From assembly GCF_000025005.1 (NCBI RefSeq), contig NC_013526.1:868001-932000 (forward strand): a stretch of 64,000 nt of DNA. The letters run 5' to 3'. Made by a program: the position numbers and the translations under genes. Position 1 is the first letter of the stretch, and each line of letters opens with the position of its first letter. Under the pieces are notes generated by a model. That model did not search any database. It had not been told where the DNA came from and was given only the letters and a program-made list of their open reading frames with translations. Shown here piece by piece: positions 51,383 through 60,655 of this stretch. Source of the DNA: Thermobaculum terrenum ATCC BAA-798 (GTDB taxonomy: Bacteria; Chloroflexota; Chloroflexia; Thermobaculales; Thermobaculaceae).

Positions 51383-52009
51383 ATGCGCTCCATAAGTAGC
51401 TTCAAGATGAGATCGCTGATAGCCCTGGTACTGGGCGTGCTGGCCGCAGCTTCTTGGGGTCTTGCAGTCCATAGGATAAGTCAGGGGGCTTCTCCCACGA
51501 GCGTGGATTCGTTGCTCTTGAGCTCTAATCGGTCGGGTCTAGCGATATGTGTAGATTCAAAGACCGCGGCTATAAGCGATGATGACCTTAGGCGCGACAT
51601 CCAGGATGCCATGATGCAGTTGAAGGCCCATCCACACTTCGTTAGCGCTGGATTGGCAGTAGCCGAACCCAGAATCGATATCAGCTGCCCGGGGCCGGCC
51701 AGAATGCTTGATCCCAACTTCGACCTGGAGACCGGCATGATACCAGGTCAGTCCGATGTGGTGACAGATCCCAGTCAATATAGGGTGTTCGTGTTCCTGG
51801 TTGAAAAGGAGGTGGTAGCAAAGGCCAATGGATATCGAGAATATCCACAGGAGACGTGGTGCCCACAGGGAGGCGATGCCTGTGGGGAGGTCACTACAGC
51901 TCTATACCTGACACCGGAGGATCTTACCTTGCCAGCGCGTCTGGAGAGATTGTTGACTCTAGCTGTGGGGTTGGATCCTGATCCCAGCACGCCCAATCCT
52001 TTCAAGTAG
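51383..52009 (+). CDS. Exported protein of unknown function
   Basis: 208 residues. Residues 8-32 form a signal anchor (SLIALVLGVLAAASWGLAVH). The mature region has four cysteines (AICVDSK, DISCPGP, ETWCPQGGDACG) and no recognised domain. ATG 51383 is preceded by AAGGAGATAG, 12 nt after the metzincin stop. Length, signal and position suggest a secreted partner or inhibitor of the metzincin. Confidence 0.65.
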   Translation: MRSISSFKMRSLIALVLGVLAAASWGLAVHRISQGASPTSVDSLLLSSNRSGLAICVDSKTAAISDDDLRRDIQDAMMQLKAHPHFVSAGLAVAEPRIDISCPGPARMLDPNFDLETGMIPGQSDVVTDPSQYRVFVFLVEKEVVAKANGYREYPQETWCPQGGDACGEVTTALYLTPEDLTLPARLERLLTLAVGLDPDPSTPNPFK

Positions 52010-52020
52010 GAGGTATAGTC

Positions 52021-52500
52021 ATGAAGGCGCTTAGAATCTGGACAGCATTGCTACTGGTGCTAGTCATGGCAGTGCCAGCACAGGCCAAAGAGCATAAAGA
52101 CAACTACGTAAACATCACCTTCGAGCTTACCATCTACGGCGATGCCCAGAAAGATTCAGCCTTCTGGATAGGATGGGACTACGTGCGCCCACTAGGTATT
52201 ACTCCCTGGCCCTACGGCCTGTGTGGCGATAATGTACAATCTTTCCCAGTCCGACCCTGTAAGGGACATGGGACCACCTATCGATACAAGACCGAAATCC
52301 CAAGGGGCAGAACGATAATTTTCGGCTTCTGGAGGGCTCGAAAAGGTAATTTGAACGATAGCTTTGGAGCTTTCTTCAGCAAGACGATGCGATTAACGCA
52401 TGATACCAGGGTCAGGGCCTGGTACAGGTTCCCCGAGGCGCATGAAGAGTTCATGCCCAAGATGCCCCAAACAGGCGCCGGAGGCATGGCAGGCAGGTAG
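52021..52500 (+). CDS. Exported protein ending in MPQTGAGGMAGR
   Basis: 159 residues. Signal peptide LRIWTALLLVLVMAVPAQAK (residues 4-23). The mature domain is short and beta-rich (YVNITFELTIYGD, FWIGWDYVRPLG, PRGRTIIFGFWRAR), function unknown. It ends 9 residues before a stop with the motif MPQTGAGGMAG, the same as the ferritin-like protein at 40893, but without any following membrane helix. ATG 52021 follows AGGAGGTATAGTC. Last gene of the cassette. Confidence 0.75.
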   Translation: MKALRIWTALLLVLVMAVPAQAKEHKDNYVNITFELTIYGDAQKDSAFWIGWDYVRPLGITPWPYGLCGDNVQSFPVRPCKGHGTTYRYKTEIPRGRTIIFGFWRARKGNLNDSFGAFFSKTMRLTHDTRVRAWYRFPEAHEEFMPKMPQTGAGGMAGR

Positions 52501-52740
52501 TTGAGCTTGCAGGGTGCAGCACAAGAGGTAGGGTGTTGTCCCTGTACCATGATACCTACGGGGGGATATCCTGCTGCAGGATCCTCAAACATTTCTACAT
52601 CTTCTCACATCCTCAAACACATACGGAAGTATTACCCTGTGGTAGTGTCGTGGGGTGCGACACGAGGAGTAAGAGCCGTGGCTGAACATAGCGCTACCAT
52701 AAGAGGAGCCGCACCGCCTAGTGCGGTGTAGGGCTTCCTG
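52501..52740. other. Intergenic region with repeats and two hairpins
   Basis: No gene is supported. ATCCTCAAACA occurs twice, 29 bp apart (near 52580 and 52609), possibly regulator half-sites. Two hairpins follow: GTGTCG/TGGGGTG/CGACAC near 52647 and CCGCAC/CGCCTA/GTGCGG near 52709. They lie between the secreted cassette and the LuxR-type gene and may be terminator or leader structures. Confidence 0.4.
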
Positions 52741-53151
52741 ATGGCCCTCACACGCAGACAGAGACAAGTGCTGAGCCTGGTGGCCCAGGGGCTGACGGAC
52801 AAAGAGATCGCCAAGCGCTTAGGGATAAGTACCCATACCGTCTACAACCACATGAGCTCCATCCGCAGAACCCTAGGTGGAGGCACCAGGGTGGAGCTGG
52901 TCCAGGCCGCGGGCGAGGCTCTGCCAGTGGCTGAGATCAGGGTGGAAGGGATTACGCCCATCGCGCTAGTGCGCCAGCAACCAGACGGAGAGGAGACCAT
53001 AGTGGCTTTGGGGGTAGTGCTGCCCTCCGGCAGGGTGGTCATCGAGTGGGAGGAGCATCCCAAGGGGCTGAGCATCTACGACTCTCTCCAGGCCATGCTA
53101 GAGGTACACGGCAGGCGTGAGCATACCAGGGTGGCCATCGGATCTAGTTAG
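52741..53151 (+). CDS. LuxR-type HTH regulator, short
   Basis: 136 residues. An N-terminal GerE/LuxR HTH (LTRRQRQVLSLVAQGLTDKE, LGISTHTVYNHMSSIRR) is followed by about 75 residues of beta-rich unknown domain (VRQQPDGEETIVALGVVLPSG). Unusually the HTH is at the N-terminus and there is no receiver domain. ATG 52741. Its 3' end overlaps the convergent SNase-like gene by 8 bp. Confidence 0.82.
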   Translation: MALTRRQRQVLSLVAQGLTDKEIAKRLGISTHTVYNHMSSIRRTLGGGTRVELVQAAGEALPVAEIRVEGITPIALVRQQPDGEETIVALGVVLPSGRVVIEWEEHPKGLSIYDSLQAMLEVHGRREHTRVAIGSS

Positions 53152-54295
53152 GGGGCGGAAGCAGGAGGTCGGATCTTACCCATCCAGTAAATCGCCCATA
53201 GCGCACGCCGTACCAGTAGTAGCCGTCTATGCCCAGCACCGTTCTCGGCGAGGCCAACACGAGCTTCCTGTTCGGTATCAGGGTGATCACCGGCGCCTGC
53301 ATCGAGGGCTTCGCCCGCAGATTGGCCCCAGCGTACCCCTGCGGAGAGGCATCCACCAGCATCCGCCTGGAGGGGGGCCCTCCTGGGACGTCCCGCACCA
53401 ACAGGTCGCTCCTTATCCAGCCCTTCAGATTGCCGTAGCGCACCTTGTACCACCTATCGCCATCGGGGCCAGGGATCTTGTTGCTGAGTACCGAGACCGC
53501 CTCACCGTTGGGGATCAGCATCAGCAGCTTGGACCTGGTCGTAGGCTCCAGCCTGAGGTTCGCTCCCACGTAGCCCCCAGAGGTCCCGTCCACGTACATC
53601 ATAGTCGCTGGCACGGGCCTGCTCTGCACGTTCTCTCCAGAGTAGTCGTACGGCAGGCGTGCTCCTGGAGTGGGACAGGCTCCTTTGTCCCATATACCCA
53701 CCCTGTTCTCGCGCGCCCCATCCATGGCGGCTTGCAGCTCCTGACCAAAGGTCAGCATGCTGCTGCCCTCATCCTTGACACGCGCGTAGCCATGGCTGAG
53801 CATCCACACGTTCACCATCTCCCCCCTAGAGTTCCACACGTAGGCCATCATCTCTCCTAAGCTGTCGCGCACTCCCAGGGACGAGTCGGTCTCAAGCTTG
53901 ACCTCCTCGCCTGCTGCGCTCCGGAGGGCCTCCTGCGCCTTGTCGCCATAGCACTGGTCGGGAGATGGCGCCTGCACCCCTATCAGATGCACCACTTCCA
54001 CCCGGCCATCAACCCGCACACGGAGGGCATCTCCCTTCAGCACATCGACCACTGGATAGTACTTCCCGCTGGGTGCTGGCGTCTGCGTGGCAAGCGCAGA
54101 GGCCTCGATCAGGCCAGCACTCGCTGTGGCAGCCCTCTGAGGTCGATCCCTTGAAGCCTGCTCCCCACGGCCTATGGAGCAGGCCACCAGTAGGATCGAG
54201 AGGCACAGCCACCACACCCACCAGCACTTGCCGGGGGCGCATCCACGATCACTGTGAACAGTGTGATACGGTTGTTGGCGTCGATCTAAGTTCAT
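53144..54295 (-). CDS. Lipoprotein with degenerate SNase domain and two SH3-type repeats
   Basis: 383 residues. A lipobox LLVAC places Cys at 39. Residues 80-190 are homologous to thermonuclease but every catalytic position is changed: H103 for Arg35, Q108 for Asp40, S111 for Glu43, E148 for Arg87 (numbers of the staphylococcal enzyme). Two bacterial SH3 repeats follow (GGYVGANLRLEP, YAGANLRAKPS). Likely a non-catalytic cell-wall-binding protein. Divergent from the intact SNase gene. A TACAAT box near 54321 precedes it. Confidence 0.85.
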   Translation of the reverse strand: MNLDRRQQPYHTVHSDRGCAPGKCWWVWWLCLSILLVACSIGRGEQASRDRPQRAATASAGLIEASALATQTPAPSGKYYPVVDVLKGDALRVRVDGRVEVVHLIGVQAPSPDQCYGDKAQEALRSAAGEEVKLETDSSLGVRDSLGEMMAYVWNSRGEMVNVWMLSHGYARVKDEGSSMLTFGQELQAAMDGARENRVGIWDKGACPTPGARLPYDYSGENVQSRPVPATMMYVDGTSGGYVGANLRLEPTTRSKLLMLIPNGEAVSVLSNKIPGPDGDRWYKVRYGNLKGWIRSDLLVRDVPGGPPSRRMLVDASPQGYAGANLRAKPSMQAPVITLIPNRKLVLASPRTVLGIDGYYWYGVRYGRFTGWVRSDLLLPPPN

Positions 54296-54405
54296 GCTAC
54301 ACTTCTACTGTTGTTGCTATTGTACACGCACAAAGCGCCAACAGACACATTTTATGTAGACTGACCACATTGCTATGCGATAAGTTCCCATAAGGAAGGA
54401 GGGCC

Positions 54406-55182
54406 ATGGACAGACGCTTCTTGCTCGCCGGCGGCGCTATCCTCCTGTTCTCATGCCTCTGCCTACTGGTAGGCATTGTGATAGGCTTAATGCTGACACC
54501 GACATCTGAACAGGCTAAACAGGTCACAAGCAGGACAGCGGTCGTTGGCGTAGCAACGCACTCAACACCCTCGTTTTCCCCCATGCAAACTAGCACACCA
54601 TTCAAGAATCTGGAAGGCCCATATAAGGTCGCTAGGGTCGTGGACGGCGACACCATCCGGGTAATCATCAACGGGGAGGAGGAGACCGTCCGCCTGATCG
54701 GTATCGATACGCCGGAGACGGTGGACCCCAGGAAACCAGTGGAGTGCTTCGGGCGCGAGGCCAGCGCTGCTGCCAAGAGGATGCTCGAGGGCAAGCAGGT
54801 GTACCTAGAAGAAGACCCCACGCAGGGCAAGCGCGATCGCTACGGCAGGCTGCTGGCCTACGTGTGGGTCGACCACACCCTCTTCAACCTCTGGATGATC
54901 CGCCAAGGGTACGCCCACGAGTACACCTACGACGAGCCCTACAAATACAGGGATGAGTTCCGCGCCGCCGAGCGGTACGCTCGCACCCACGACGTGGGGC
55001 TGTGGTCTCCACACACCTGCAACGGCGACACCGATCGCCCGGCCTCCGGGACCAGCGGCCATGTGGCCCCAACGCCGGCGCCCCTCTGGCCGCTCGACGA
55101 CCACCTCGCCCTCTATGGAAGCGGGCTTGTGGGACATGCTCTGAGATCAAGCCCCAACCTGCCCTCACCTGTCAGCGCATGA
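54406..55182 (+). CDS. Exported thermonuclease (SNase domain)
   Basis: 258 residues. Residues 6-30 form a signal or membrane anchor. The SNase domain has the complete active site: ARVVDGDTIRV (D80, D82), VRLIGIDTPE (R96, D101, E104) and RDRYGRLLAYVW (R148). The C-terminal 50 residues are low-complexity (Pro/Thr). It degrades extracellular DNA or RNA using calcium. Preceded by AAGGAAGGAGGGCC and divergent from a dead paralogue. Confidence 0.9.
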   Translation: MDRRFLLAGGAILLFSCLCLLVGIVIGLMLTPTSEQAKQVTSRTAVVGVATHSTPSFSPMQTSTPFKNLEGPYKVARVVDGDTIRVIINGEEETVRLIGIDTPETVDPRKPVECFGREASAAAKRMLEGKQVYLEEDPTQGKRDRYGRLLAYVWVDHTLFNLWMIRQGYAHEYTYDEPYKYRDEFRAAERYARTHDVGLWSPHTCNGDTDRPASGTSGHVAPTPAPLWPLDDHLALYGSGLVGHALRSSPNLPSPVSA

Positions 55183-55351
55183 GATCCGCAGAGCAGATCC
55201 CCACGCTCTCGGAAGCACCTAGCCGAGCCTATGAACAAAGATCGATACGAGACGCAGCATCAGAGGGACCACACAGCTGGTGCTCAACTAACGGGGCATC
55301 TAACCAGACATAGAACCCACGCTGTAGGTGGGGCTGGGCTTGGCCTCCGAG

Positions 55352-56527
55352 CTATGACAGCGCCTGCTCCAGGTCCTCGATGATGTCCTCCACGTCCTCC
55401 AGCCCCACAGAGAGGCGCACGAGGCCGGGCGATATGCCGGCTGCTCTGAGCTCCGCCTCGGAGTTGTGGGCGTAGACCATCGAGGCTGGATGGGTGATCA
55501 GCGTCTCTACACCACCCAGGCTGACTCCCAAAGCGCACACCCTGGTGCGCCCAATAGCTCTGTAAGCGGCATCGTAGCCCCCCTTGAGCTCGAAGGAGAG
55601 CATGCCGCCGAACCCGCCAGGCATCTGCCTGCGAGCCAGCTCGTGCTGCGGGTGTGAGGGCAGCCCCGGGTAGTAGACCCTCTCCACTGCAGGATGCCCC
55701 TCCAGGAAGCGCGCCACCTCCATGGCGTTGCGGTTGTGCTCGCGCATGCGCAGGCCGTACGTGCGCAGCCCCCTGAGCAGCAGCCAAGCCTCGAAGGGAT
55801 GCAGCACGGGGCCGTACACCCTCAGGTACTCCCAGGCTCGCTCCACCAGATCCCTCCTGCCGGCCACCACCCCAGCCGTGACGTCGGAGTGTCCTCCCAG
55901 GTACTTCGTAGCGGAGTGCACCACCAGGTCGTACCCCAAGGCTATCGGTTGCTGGTTGTAAGAAGACGCGAACGTGTTGTCGGTGATCGCTATCGCACCG
56001 TGGGCGTGCGCCAGCTCGGCAGCGAACCGCAGGTCCGTTACATCCAGCGTGGGATTGGTCGGGCTCTCGGTGTATACCACGCGAGTGTTATGGCGTATCG
56101 CCCGCTCGAACTCCTCCGGGCGGCGCTGGTCCACCTGTGTAACCTCCACCCCGTACCGAGGCAGCACCTCCGCCAGGAGGGTGATCGTAGCTGTGTAGTG
56201 TGTGCGCTGGGCAACGACGTGATCGCCAGCCTGCAGGTTGGACATTAGGGCCACGGTGATGGCGGCCATCCCGCTGCCCGTCGCTAGCGCGGCCTCGGCC
56301 CCCTCTAGATCGGCAAGTACCCTCTCCACCTGCTTGGTGTTTGGGGAGCCGTAGCGGGTGTAGAACTTGGCGGGAGCGATCTCTGCCCCCAACCTTGCGC
56401 CCTCCTCAGGCGACGAGAGTCTATAGGTGCTGGTCTGGTAGATGGGCGGGGAGATGGCGGAGCTGTCGTTCAACTCCTCATCAGCGTGTATCAGGCGGGT
56501 CTGCAGCCCTCTGCGCTCTCTGGTCAA
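55352..56527 (-). CDS. Cystathionine gamma-synthase/lyase family PLP enzyme
   Basis: 391 residues, Cys/Met-metabolism PLP family (YQTSTYRLSSPEEG, YTRYGSPNTKQVE, LATGSGMAAI, VVYTESPTNP, catalytic Lys in HSATKYLGGHSDV, SLGGVETLITHP). It uses or makes cystathionine; the synthase, beta-lyase, gamma-lyase and O-acetylhomoserine activities cannot be told apart. TTG 56527 follows AGGAGGTAGTCC. Being a sulfur amino-acid enzyme it may supply substrate for the operon 8 kb away, but this is inference. Confidence 0.9.
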   Translation of the reverse strand: MTRERRGLQTRLIHADEELNDSSAISPPIYQTSTYRLSSPEEGARLGAEIAPAKFYTRYGSPNTKQVERVLADLEGAEAALATGSGMAAITVALMSNLQAGDHVVAQRTHYTATITLLAEVLPRYGVEVTQVDQRRPEEFERAIRHNTRVVYTESPTNPTLDVTDLRFAAELAHAHGAIAITDNTFASSYNQQPIALGYDLVVHSATKYLGGHSDVTAGVVAGRRDLVERAWEYLRVYGPVLHPFEAWLLLRGLRTYGLRMREHNRNAMEVARFLEGHPAVERVYYPGLPSHPQHELARRQMPGGFGGMLSFELKGGYDAAYRAIGRTRVCALGVSLGGVETLITHPASMVYAHNSEAELRAAGISPGLVRLSVGLEDVEDIIEDLEQALS

Positions 56528-56604
56528 CGGACTACCTCCTGACTGGAAAGAACTTAGGGTAGTCGCAGGATACCACTATGAGGGCTACGGGTCAAAGGTG
56601 AAAC

Positions 56605-56973
56605 CTACAGCAGGCCGTCGATGATCAACTCGTACGCCAGGTGGGCCTTGTCCGCGCCCCTGAACTCGAACTCGTAGCACTCACTGCCCACGCACACCGT
56701 CAGCCGGCTGCTCACAAAAAGCTTGGGCGACAGGAACGTGCCCCTGTCGTCCTCGGATGCCACTCGAGTAACCTTGGAGAGGGGGATCGTGACCACGGCC
56801 TTGCGTCTGCCAAGGAAAGCCTTGTCGTAGAATATCAGCCTCTTGTCGGTGATGGCGAGGAAGCCTGTGCCTCCCCCCTTCATGTCAAACACCGCCCGCA
56901 GCTGCTCCTGGGGACGCACGAAGGGCGATATCTTCTCCAGCTGCTCTCGCTTGTCGTACACTACTTCTTCCAT
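56605..56973 (-). CDS. Bacterial PH-domain protein
   Basis: 122 residues. PH-like domain of the type AVFDMKGGGTGFLAITDKRLIFYD, followed by SLSKVTRVASEDD-like strands and YEFEFRGADKAHLAYELI helix. Cytosolic. The ATG 56973 (GGAGG 8 nt upstream) is preferred to a longer frame to 57057. Function unknown. Confidence 0.78.
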   Translation of the reverse strand: MEEVVYDKREQLEKISPFVRPQEQLRAVFDMKGGGTGFLAITDKRLIFYDKAFLGRRKAVVTIPLSKVTRVASEDDRGTFLSPKLFVSSRLTVCVGSECYEFEFRGADKAHLAYELIIDGLL

Positions 56974-57139
56974 GCCGAAGCCTCCTTGCTGCTCGCAGTC
57001 GCGCCCTGACTTATTGGCTAAAGGATACACCGCCAGCACATCGAGAGCAAGCACCATCCACGGCGAGGCAGCCGCCCAGGGACCGAAGAAGCAGGCAGGT
57101 CGGCGCCTGCGTGGTGACTTCGCAGGTTACCCGGTCATA

Positions 57140-57164
57140 GCAGGACCGGCACACCCGGTCCTGC
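57140..57164. terminator. Hairpin downstream of the PF03640-type gene
   Basis: GCAGGACCGG / CACAC / CCGGTCCTGC, 10-bp stem. It lies 3' of the gene ending at 57201 and 5' of the PH gene; no U-tract. Confidence 0.5.
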
Positions 57165-57200
57165 CACCCCTTGGATCTCAACGGAGTCTAAGATACATGC

Positions 57201-57776
57201 TCAGCGGGCCCAGCGGCGAGCCCTATACGCCAGCCCGACAGTTGCGAGCCCCAGGAGCGCCAGGGCCGCCATCGGAGCCTTGGACGTCGAGCCGTAACCG
57301 GACATCCCACCGCCACCCGCGGCAGGAGCCTGGCTCGGAGCCTGTTCTTCAGCCTTGATCGGCTGGCCCGAGGCGGACAGGACCCACCACACGTTGTTCA
57401 GGCCCTGGCCGTTGGCATCGCCGGGCTTCTTGTCACCGGCGAAGTAGTACAGCGGCATACCGTTGACAGTCACCTGCCTGCTACCATCCCTGCGGGTGGT
57501 TATGCCTAGCCTGGCGATGACCCCCTCGCCCGCAACCGGCTGGCCGGACTCCAGGATCAACGGCGGCCAGGCCTGGGCGCACGAGCCGTAGCAGACGCTC
57601 TCGTTGGGCTTGTCGGGCACGAACATATAGAGGGTCATGCCCTTGGAGTCCGCCAGGATATCACCGTACTCCTCGTTGTGCACGACCTTCACCGTCACCC
57701 CGGATTGCGCCCCAGCGTACGTCGAGAAAACCAGCACCAAGCATAGACCAAGCAGCATCGCTAAAGACCGTAACAT
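57201..57776 (-). CDS. PF03640-family secreted protein (YxFxxD repeats) with C-terminal anchor
   Basis: 191 residues. Signal peptide at residues 1-23; two YxxxxD units (GMTLYMFVPDKP, GMPLYYFAGDKKP). This family is annotated only as conserved lipoproteins. The C-terminus has GGGGMSGYGST, then a hydrophobic APMAALALLGLATVGLAY and RARRWAR, so it is anchored. The GGGGMSG resembles GAGGMAG of the proteins at 40893 and 52021. No Cys at the cleavage site, so not a lipoprotein. Confidence 0.82.
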   Translation of the reverse strand: MLRSLAMLLGLCLVLVFSTYAGAQSGVTVKVVHNEEYGDILADSKGMTLYMFVPDKPNESVCYGSCAQAWPPLILESGQPVAGEGVIARLGITTRRDGSRQVTVNGMPLYYFAGDKKPGDANGQGLNNVWWVLSASGQPIKAEEQAPSQAPAAGGGGMSGYGSTSKAPMAALALLGLATVGLAYRARRWAR

Positions 57777-57916
57777 AGGATAACCTCCTCCCTAATTCTT
57801 CACCCTAGCATACGAGCTCAGGAGGCAAAACGGATGCATGCCATCCCGAAGATTGCCAGGAGATGGCAATGCCCATTAGGTACGTCACGGCGATGGGTGC
57901 AGGGCCTGGAATATAA

Positions 57917-58762
57917 TCACCCGAAACGGCCGGTTATGTAGCTCTCGGTCTCGGGACGGGAGGGCATCGAGAACAGCTTCTCGGTGGGGGCCATCTCCCA
58001 CAGCTCGCCAGGATCCCCCTGTCTGCGGATCAGGAACAGCCCCGTGTAGTCCGAGATGCGGGCCGCCTGCTGAAGGTTGTGCGTGACTATCACGATGGTG
58101 TAGTGCTCCTTGAGCTCCGTTATGGTGTCCTCGATCTTCTGGGTAGATATGGGGTCCAGAGAGCTCGTGGGCTCGTCCATCAGGATCACGTCGGGTTCGA
58201 CGGCAAGCGCCCGGGCGATGCAGAGCCTTTGCTGCTGACCGCCGGAGAGGGCCGTGGCTGGCTTGCGCAGGCTGTCCTTCACCTCCTCCCACAGCGCCGC
58301 CTGCCGCAGGCTGTTCTCCACGCGCTCCTCTAGGATCGCCCTGTTCCTTAAGCCCGTCAACCTGAGGCCAGCGGCCACGTTGTCGAAGATCGACATCGTG
58401 GGAAATGGATTGGGCCGCTGGAACACCATGCCGACCCGGCGCCGCAGCGCCACCGGGTCCACATCCGGGTCGTAGATGTCCTGGTCGCCGAATAGTATCC
58501 GCCCCTCGACGCGCGCGCCCGGCAGGAGCTCATGCATCCTGTTAAGGGTGCGCAGGAAGGTGCTCTTCCCACAGCCGCTGGGGCCTATGAAGGCCGTCAC
58601 CCGGTGCTTCCATATGGTCAGTGTCACGTCCTTGATAGCTAGCCGGGAGCCGTACCACGCGGAGACCTTCTCGGCGACCATCACCGCCTGAGTGGGCTCC
58701 TCGGTCACGCCCGCTTCCCTGTGCCATAAGCTCATCGTCCTACTGCGTGCTTGCTCTTCCAA
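57917..58762 (-). CDS. pstB: Phosphate ABC transporter ATP-binding protein PstB
   Basis: 281 residues. Walker [10 protein letters not shown], signature [17 protein letters not shown], Walker [15 protein letters not shown]-loop [33 protein letters not shown] is typical of PstB. TTG 58762 is preceded by GGAGGAAAGAG. Last gene of pstSCAB; phoU is not adjacent. Confidence 0.95.
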   Translation of the reverse strand: MEEQARSRTMSLWHREAGVTEEPTQAVMVAEKVSAWYGSRLAIKDVTLTIWKHRVTAFIGPSGCGKSTFLRTLNRMHELLPGARVEGRILFGDQDIYDPDVDPVALRRRVGMVFQRPNPFPTMSIFDNVAAGLRLTGLRNRAILEERVENSLRQAALWEEVKDSLRKPATALSGGQQQRLCIARALAVEPDVILMDEPTSSLDPISTQKIEDTITELKEHYTIVIVTHNLQQAARISDYTGLFLIRRQGDPGELWEMAPTEKLFSMPSRPETESYITGRFG

Positions 58763-58772
58763 CTCTTTCCTC

Positions 58773-59618
58773 CTACAGAGACCTTGACTTTGCTGAGATC
58801 ACCCTGGCTAACACGTTCAGGATCAACACGATCGTCACCAGCGTCAGCGCTGCCGCCCACGCCAGGTTCCAGTTCACCTCGTAGGGCGAGGTGGCGTACA
58901 CGTATATCTGGAGGGGGAGCGCGCTCATCGGCTGAGAGGGATCGAAGGTGAGGAACGGGGTACCGAAGGCCGTAAAGAGCAGCGGCGCCGTCTCGCCGCT
59001 GGCCCTGGCTATCCCCAGCAGCGCGCCGGTCACGATCGGTGCCCTGGCGGCCGGCAAGACGATCCTCAGAGTGCTCCGCCAGCGGGTTATCCCCAAGGCG
59101 TACGCCGCCTCCCTGATATCCCCCGGCACCATCCGCAGCGCATCCTCGGTCGTCCTGATCACCACCGGCAGGATGAGTATGGCCAGGGCGACGCTACCGG
59201 CCAGGGCCGAGAAGTGCCCCATGGCCGTGACGATGAATGAGTAAGCAAATATGCCAGCGGCTATAGATGGGATGCCCGCCAGGCTGTCACTTAGGAAACG
59301 CACGGTGCGCGCGAAGGTGCCCACACCGTACTCCCCAAGGTACATCCCGGTAAGCACCCCAAGGGGCACGGACATTAGCGATGCCAGTCCGACTATGATC
59401 AAAGTCCCGACGATCGCGTTTAGCATGCCCCCTCCGGGGGATCCCAGGGGCATAGGGTTGCGAGCGAAGAACTCCCAGCTCAACGCCGGCACACCCCTGA
59501 CCGCCAGGTACGCTAGGATGAGCACCAGCGGCAGGACGGCCACAAACGCCGAGATACATATCAGACCCCGCGCAGCGGTGTCCGTGAGCTTGCGCCTGAG
59601 AGGTACCCTGAAGACCAT
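58773..59618 (-). CDS. pstA: Phosphate ABC transporter permease PstA
   Basis: 281 residues, six membrane segments. [20 protein letters not shown] and the EAA-type [21 protein letters not shown] are characteristic. ATG 59618 starts 1 nt after the pstC stop. The partner permease is pstC. Confidence 0.95.
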   Translation of the reverse strand: MVFRVPLRRKLTDTAARGLICISAFVAVLPLVLILAYLAVRGVPALSWEFFARNPMPLGSPGGGMLNAIVGTLIIVGLASLMSVPLGVLTGMYLGEYGVGTFARTVRFLSDSLAGIPSIAAGIFAYSFIVTAMGHFSALAGSVALAILILPVVIRTTEDALRMVPGDIREAAYALGITRWRSTLRIVLPAARAPIVTGALLGIARASGETAPLLFTAFGTPFLTFDPSQPMSALPLQIYVYATSPYEVNWNLAWAAALTLVTIVLILNVLARVISAKSRSL

Positions 59619-59619
59619 C

Positions 59620-60579
59620 CTACACCTCCCTGGCCTTGTTCATCCTGTGGATCAGCAGCTGCGCCCCCATGTTCACCAGAAGAGTGAGGGCAAACAGCAG
59701 CAGGGCTATGGCGACCAGCGCCGCTCGCAGGGCCCCGGTGGACTCGTTGAACTGGCTGGCTATTATCGAGGCCATGGTGGACGCGGGCGCGAACAGGGAG
59801 CCCCGTATCTGCGGGTTGTTGCCTATGAGCATAGTGGTAGCTATCGTCTCCCCGAAAGCCCTGCCAAGGCCCAGGATGAGGGCACCCGTGATACCGGCTC
59901 GGGCGTAGGGCAGCACCACCCGGCTGATCGTCTCCCACCTGGTCGCCCCGAGGGCCAGCATACCCTCTCGCTGGGACTGCGGCACGGCAGAGATCACGTC
60001 CTTGGAGACCGCCGCCACGGTGGGCAGTATCATGACCCCGAGCACGAGCCCGGCGGTCAACATCCCTACTCCGTAGGGAGCGCCCTCGAAGAGCGGGATG
60101 AAGCCGAGCGATTCCTGCAGCCTGGGCTGCACCGTGTGGGCCATCCAGGGCACCACCACCTGGAGCCCCCAGAAGCCATACACCACGCTGGGGATGGCCG
60201 CCAGGAGCTCTGCCATGTACGACAGCGGCGCACGCAGCCACCTCGGCGCGAGCTCTGTTAGAAATATAGCCATCCCCAGGCCCACTAGCCCTCCCACCGC
60301 CAAAGCTATGGCCGAGCTGACCACCGTGCCGTAGATGAACGGCAGGGCACCGAACTCCCGCCTCCCACGGCTCCACTCGGTGCCAAACAGGAAACCCCAG
60401 CCGTAGGTGGCGAAAGCAGGATACGCCTGGCGGGCGAGCTCCAACAGGAAGAGCATGGTGATCACCAGGATGGTCATCGCTGCCGCGAGCACCAGTGCCT
60501 GGAAACAGGCGTCTCCCGAGGGCCTCCAGCTCCTGGTCCTGGTTATACTTCTTGCCTCTTTACGAACTCCTACAGCCAC
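59620..60579 (-). CDS. pstC: Phosphate ABC transporter permease PstC
   Basis: 319 residues from GTG 60579, which has GGAGGT 7 nt upstream; the longer frame is an overlap with pstS. Six membrane segments; GMAIFLTELAPRWLRAPLSYMAELLAAIPS near residue 105 and the EAA region SQREGMLALGATRWETISRV. Confidence 0.95.
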   Translation of the reverse strand: MAVGVRKEARSITRTRSWRPSGDACFQALVLAAAMTILVITMLFLLELARQAYPAFATYGWGFLFGTEWSRGRREFGALPFIYGTVVSSAIALAVGGLVGLGMAIFLTELAPRWLRAPLSYMAELLAAIPSVVYGFWGLQVVVPWMAHTVQPRLQESLGFIPLFEGAPYGVGMLTAGLVLGVMILPTVAAVSKDVISAVPQSQREGMLALGATRWETISRVVLPYARAGITGALILGLGRAFGETIATTMLIGNNPQIRGSLFAPASTMASIIASQFNESTGALRAALVAIALLLFALTLLVNMGAQLLIHRMNKAREV

Positions 60580-60603
60580 TCCATTACCTCCACAAACACC
60601 GAG

Positions 60604-60632
60604 CGGGAAGTACGTCGGCGACGCACCTCCCG
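60604..60632 (-). terminator. pstS-pstC intercistronic hairpin
   Basis: On the minus strand a 14-bp imperfect stem (two G-U pairs) with a minimal loop, between the pstS stop (60656) and the pstC start. Likely sets a higher pstS than pstC mRNA level. Confidence 0.65.
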
Positions 60633-60655
60633 TCCTCGATATGCGTTTGCTTGCG

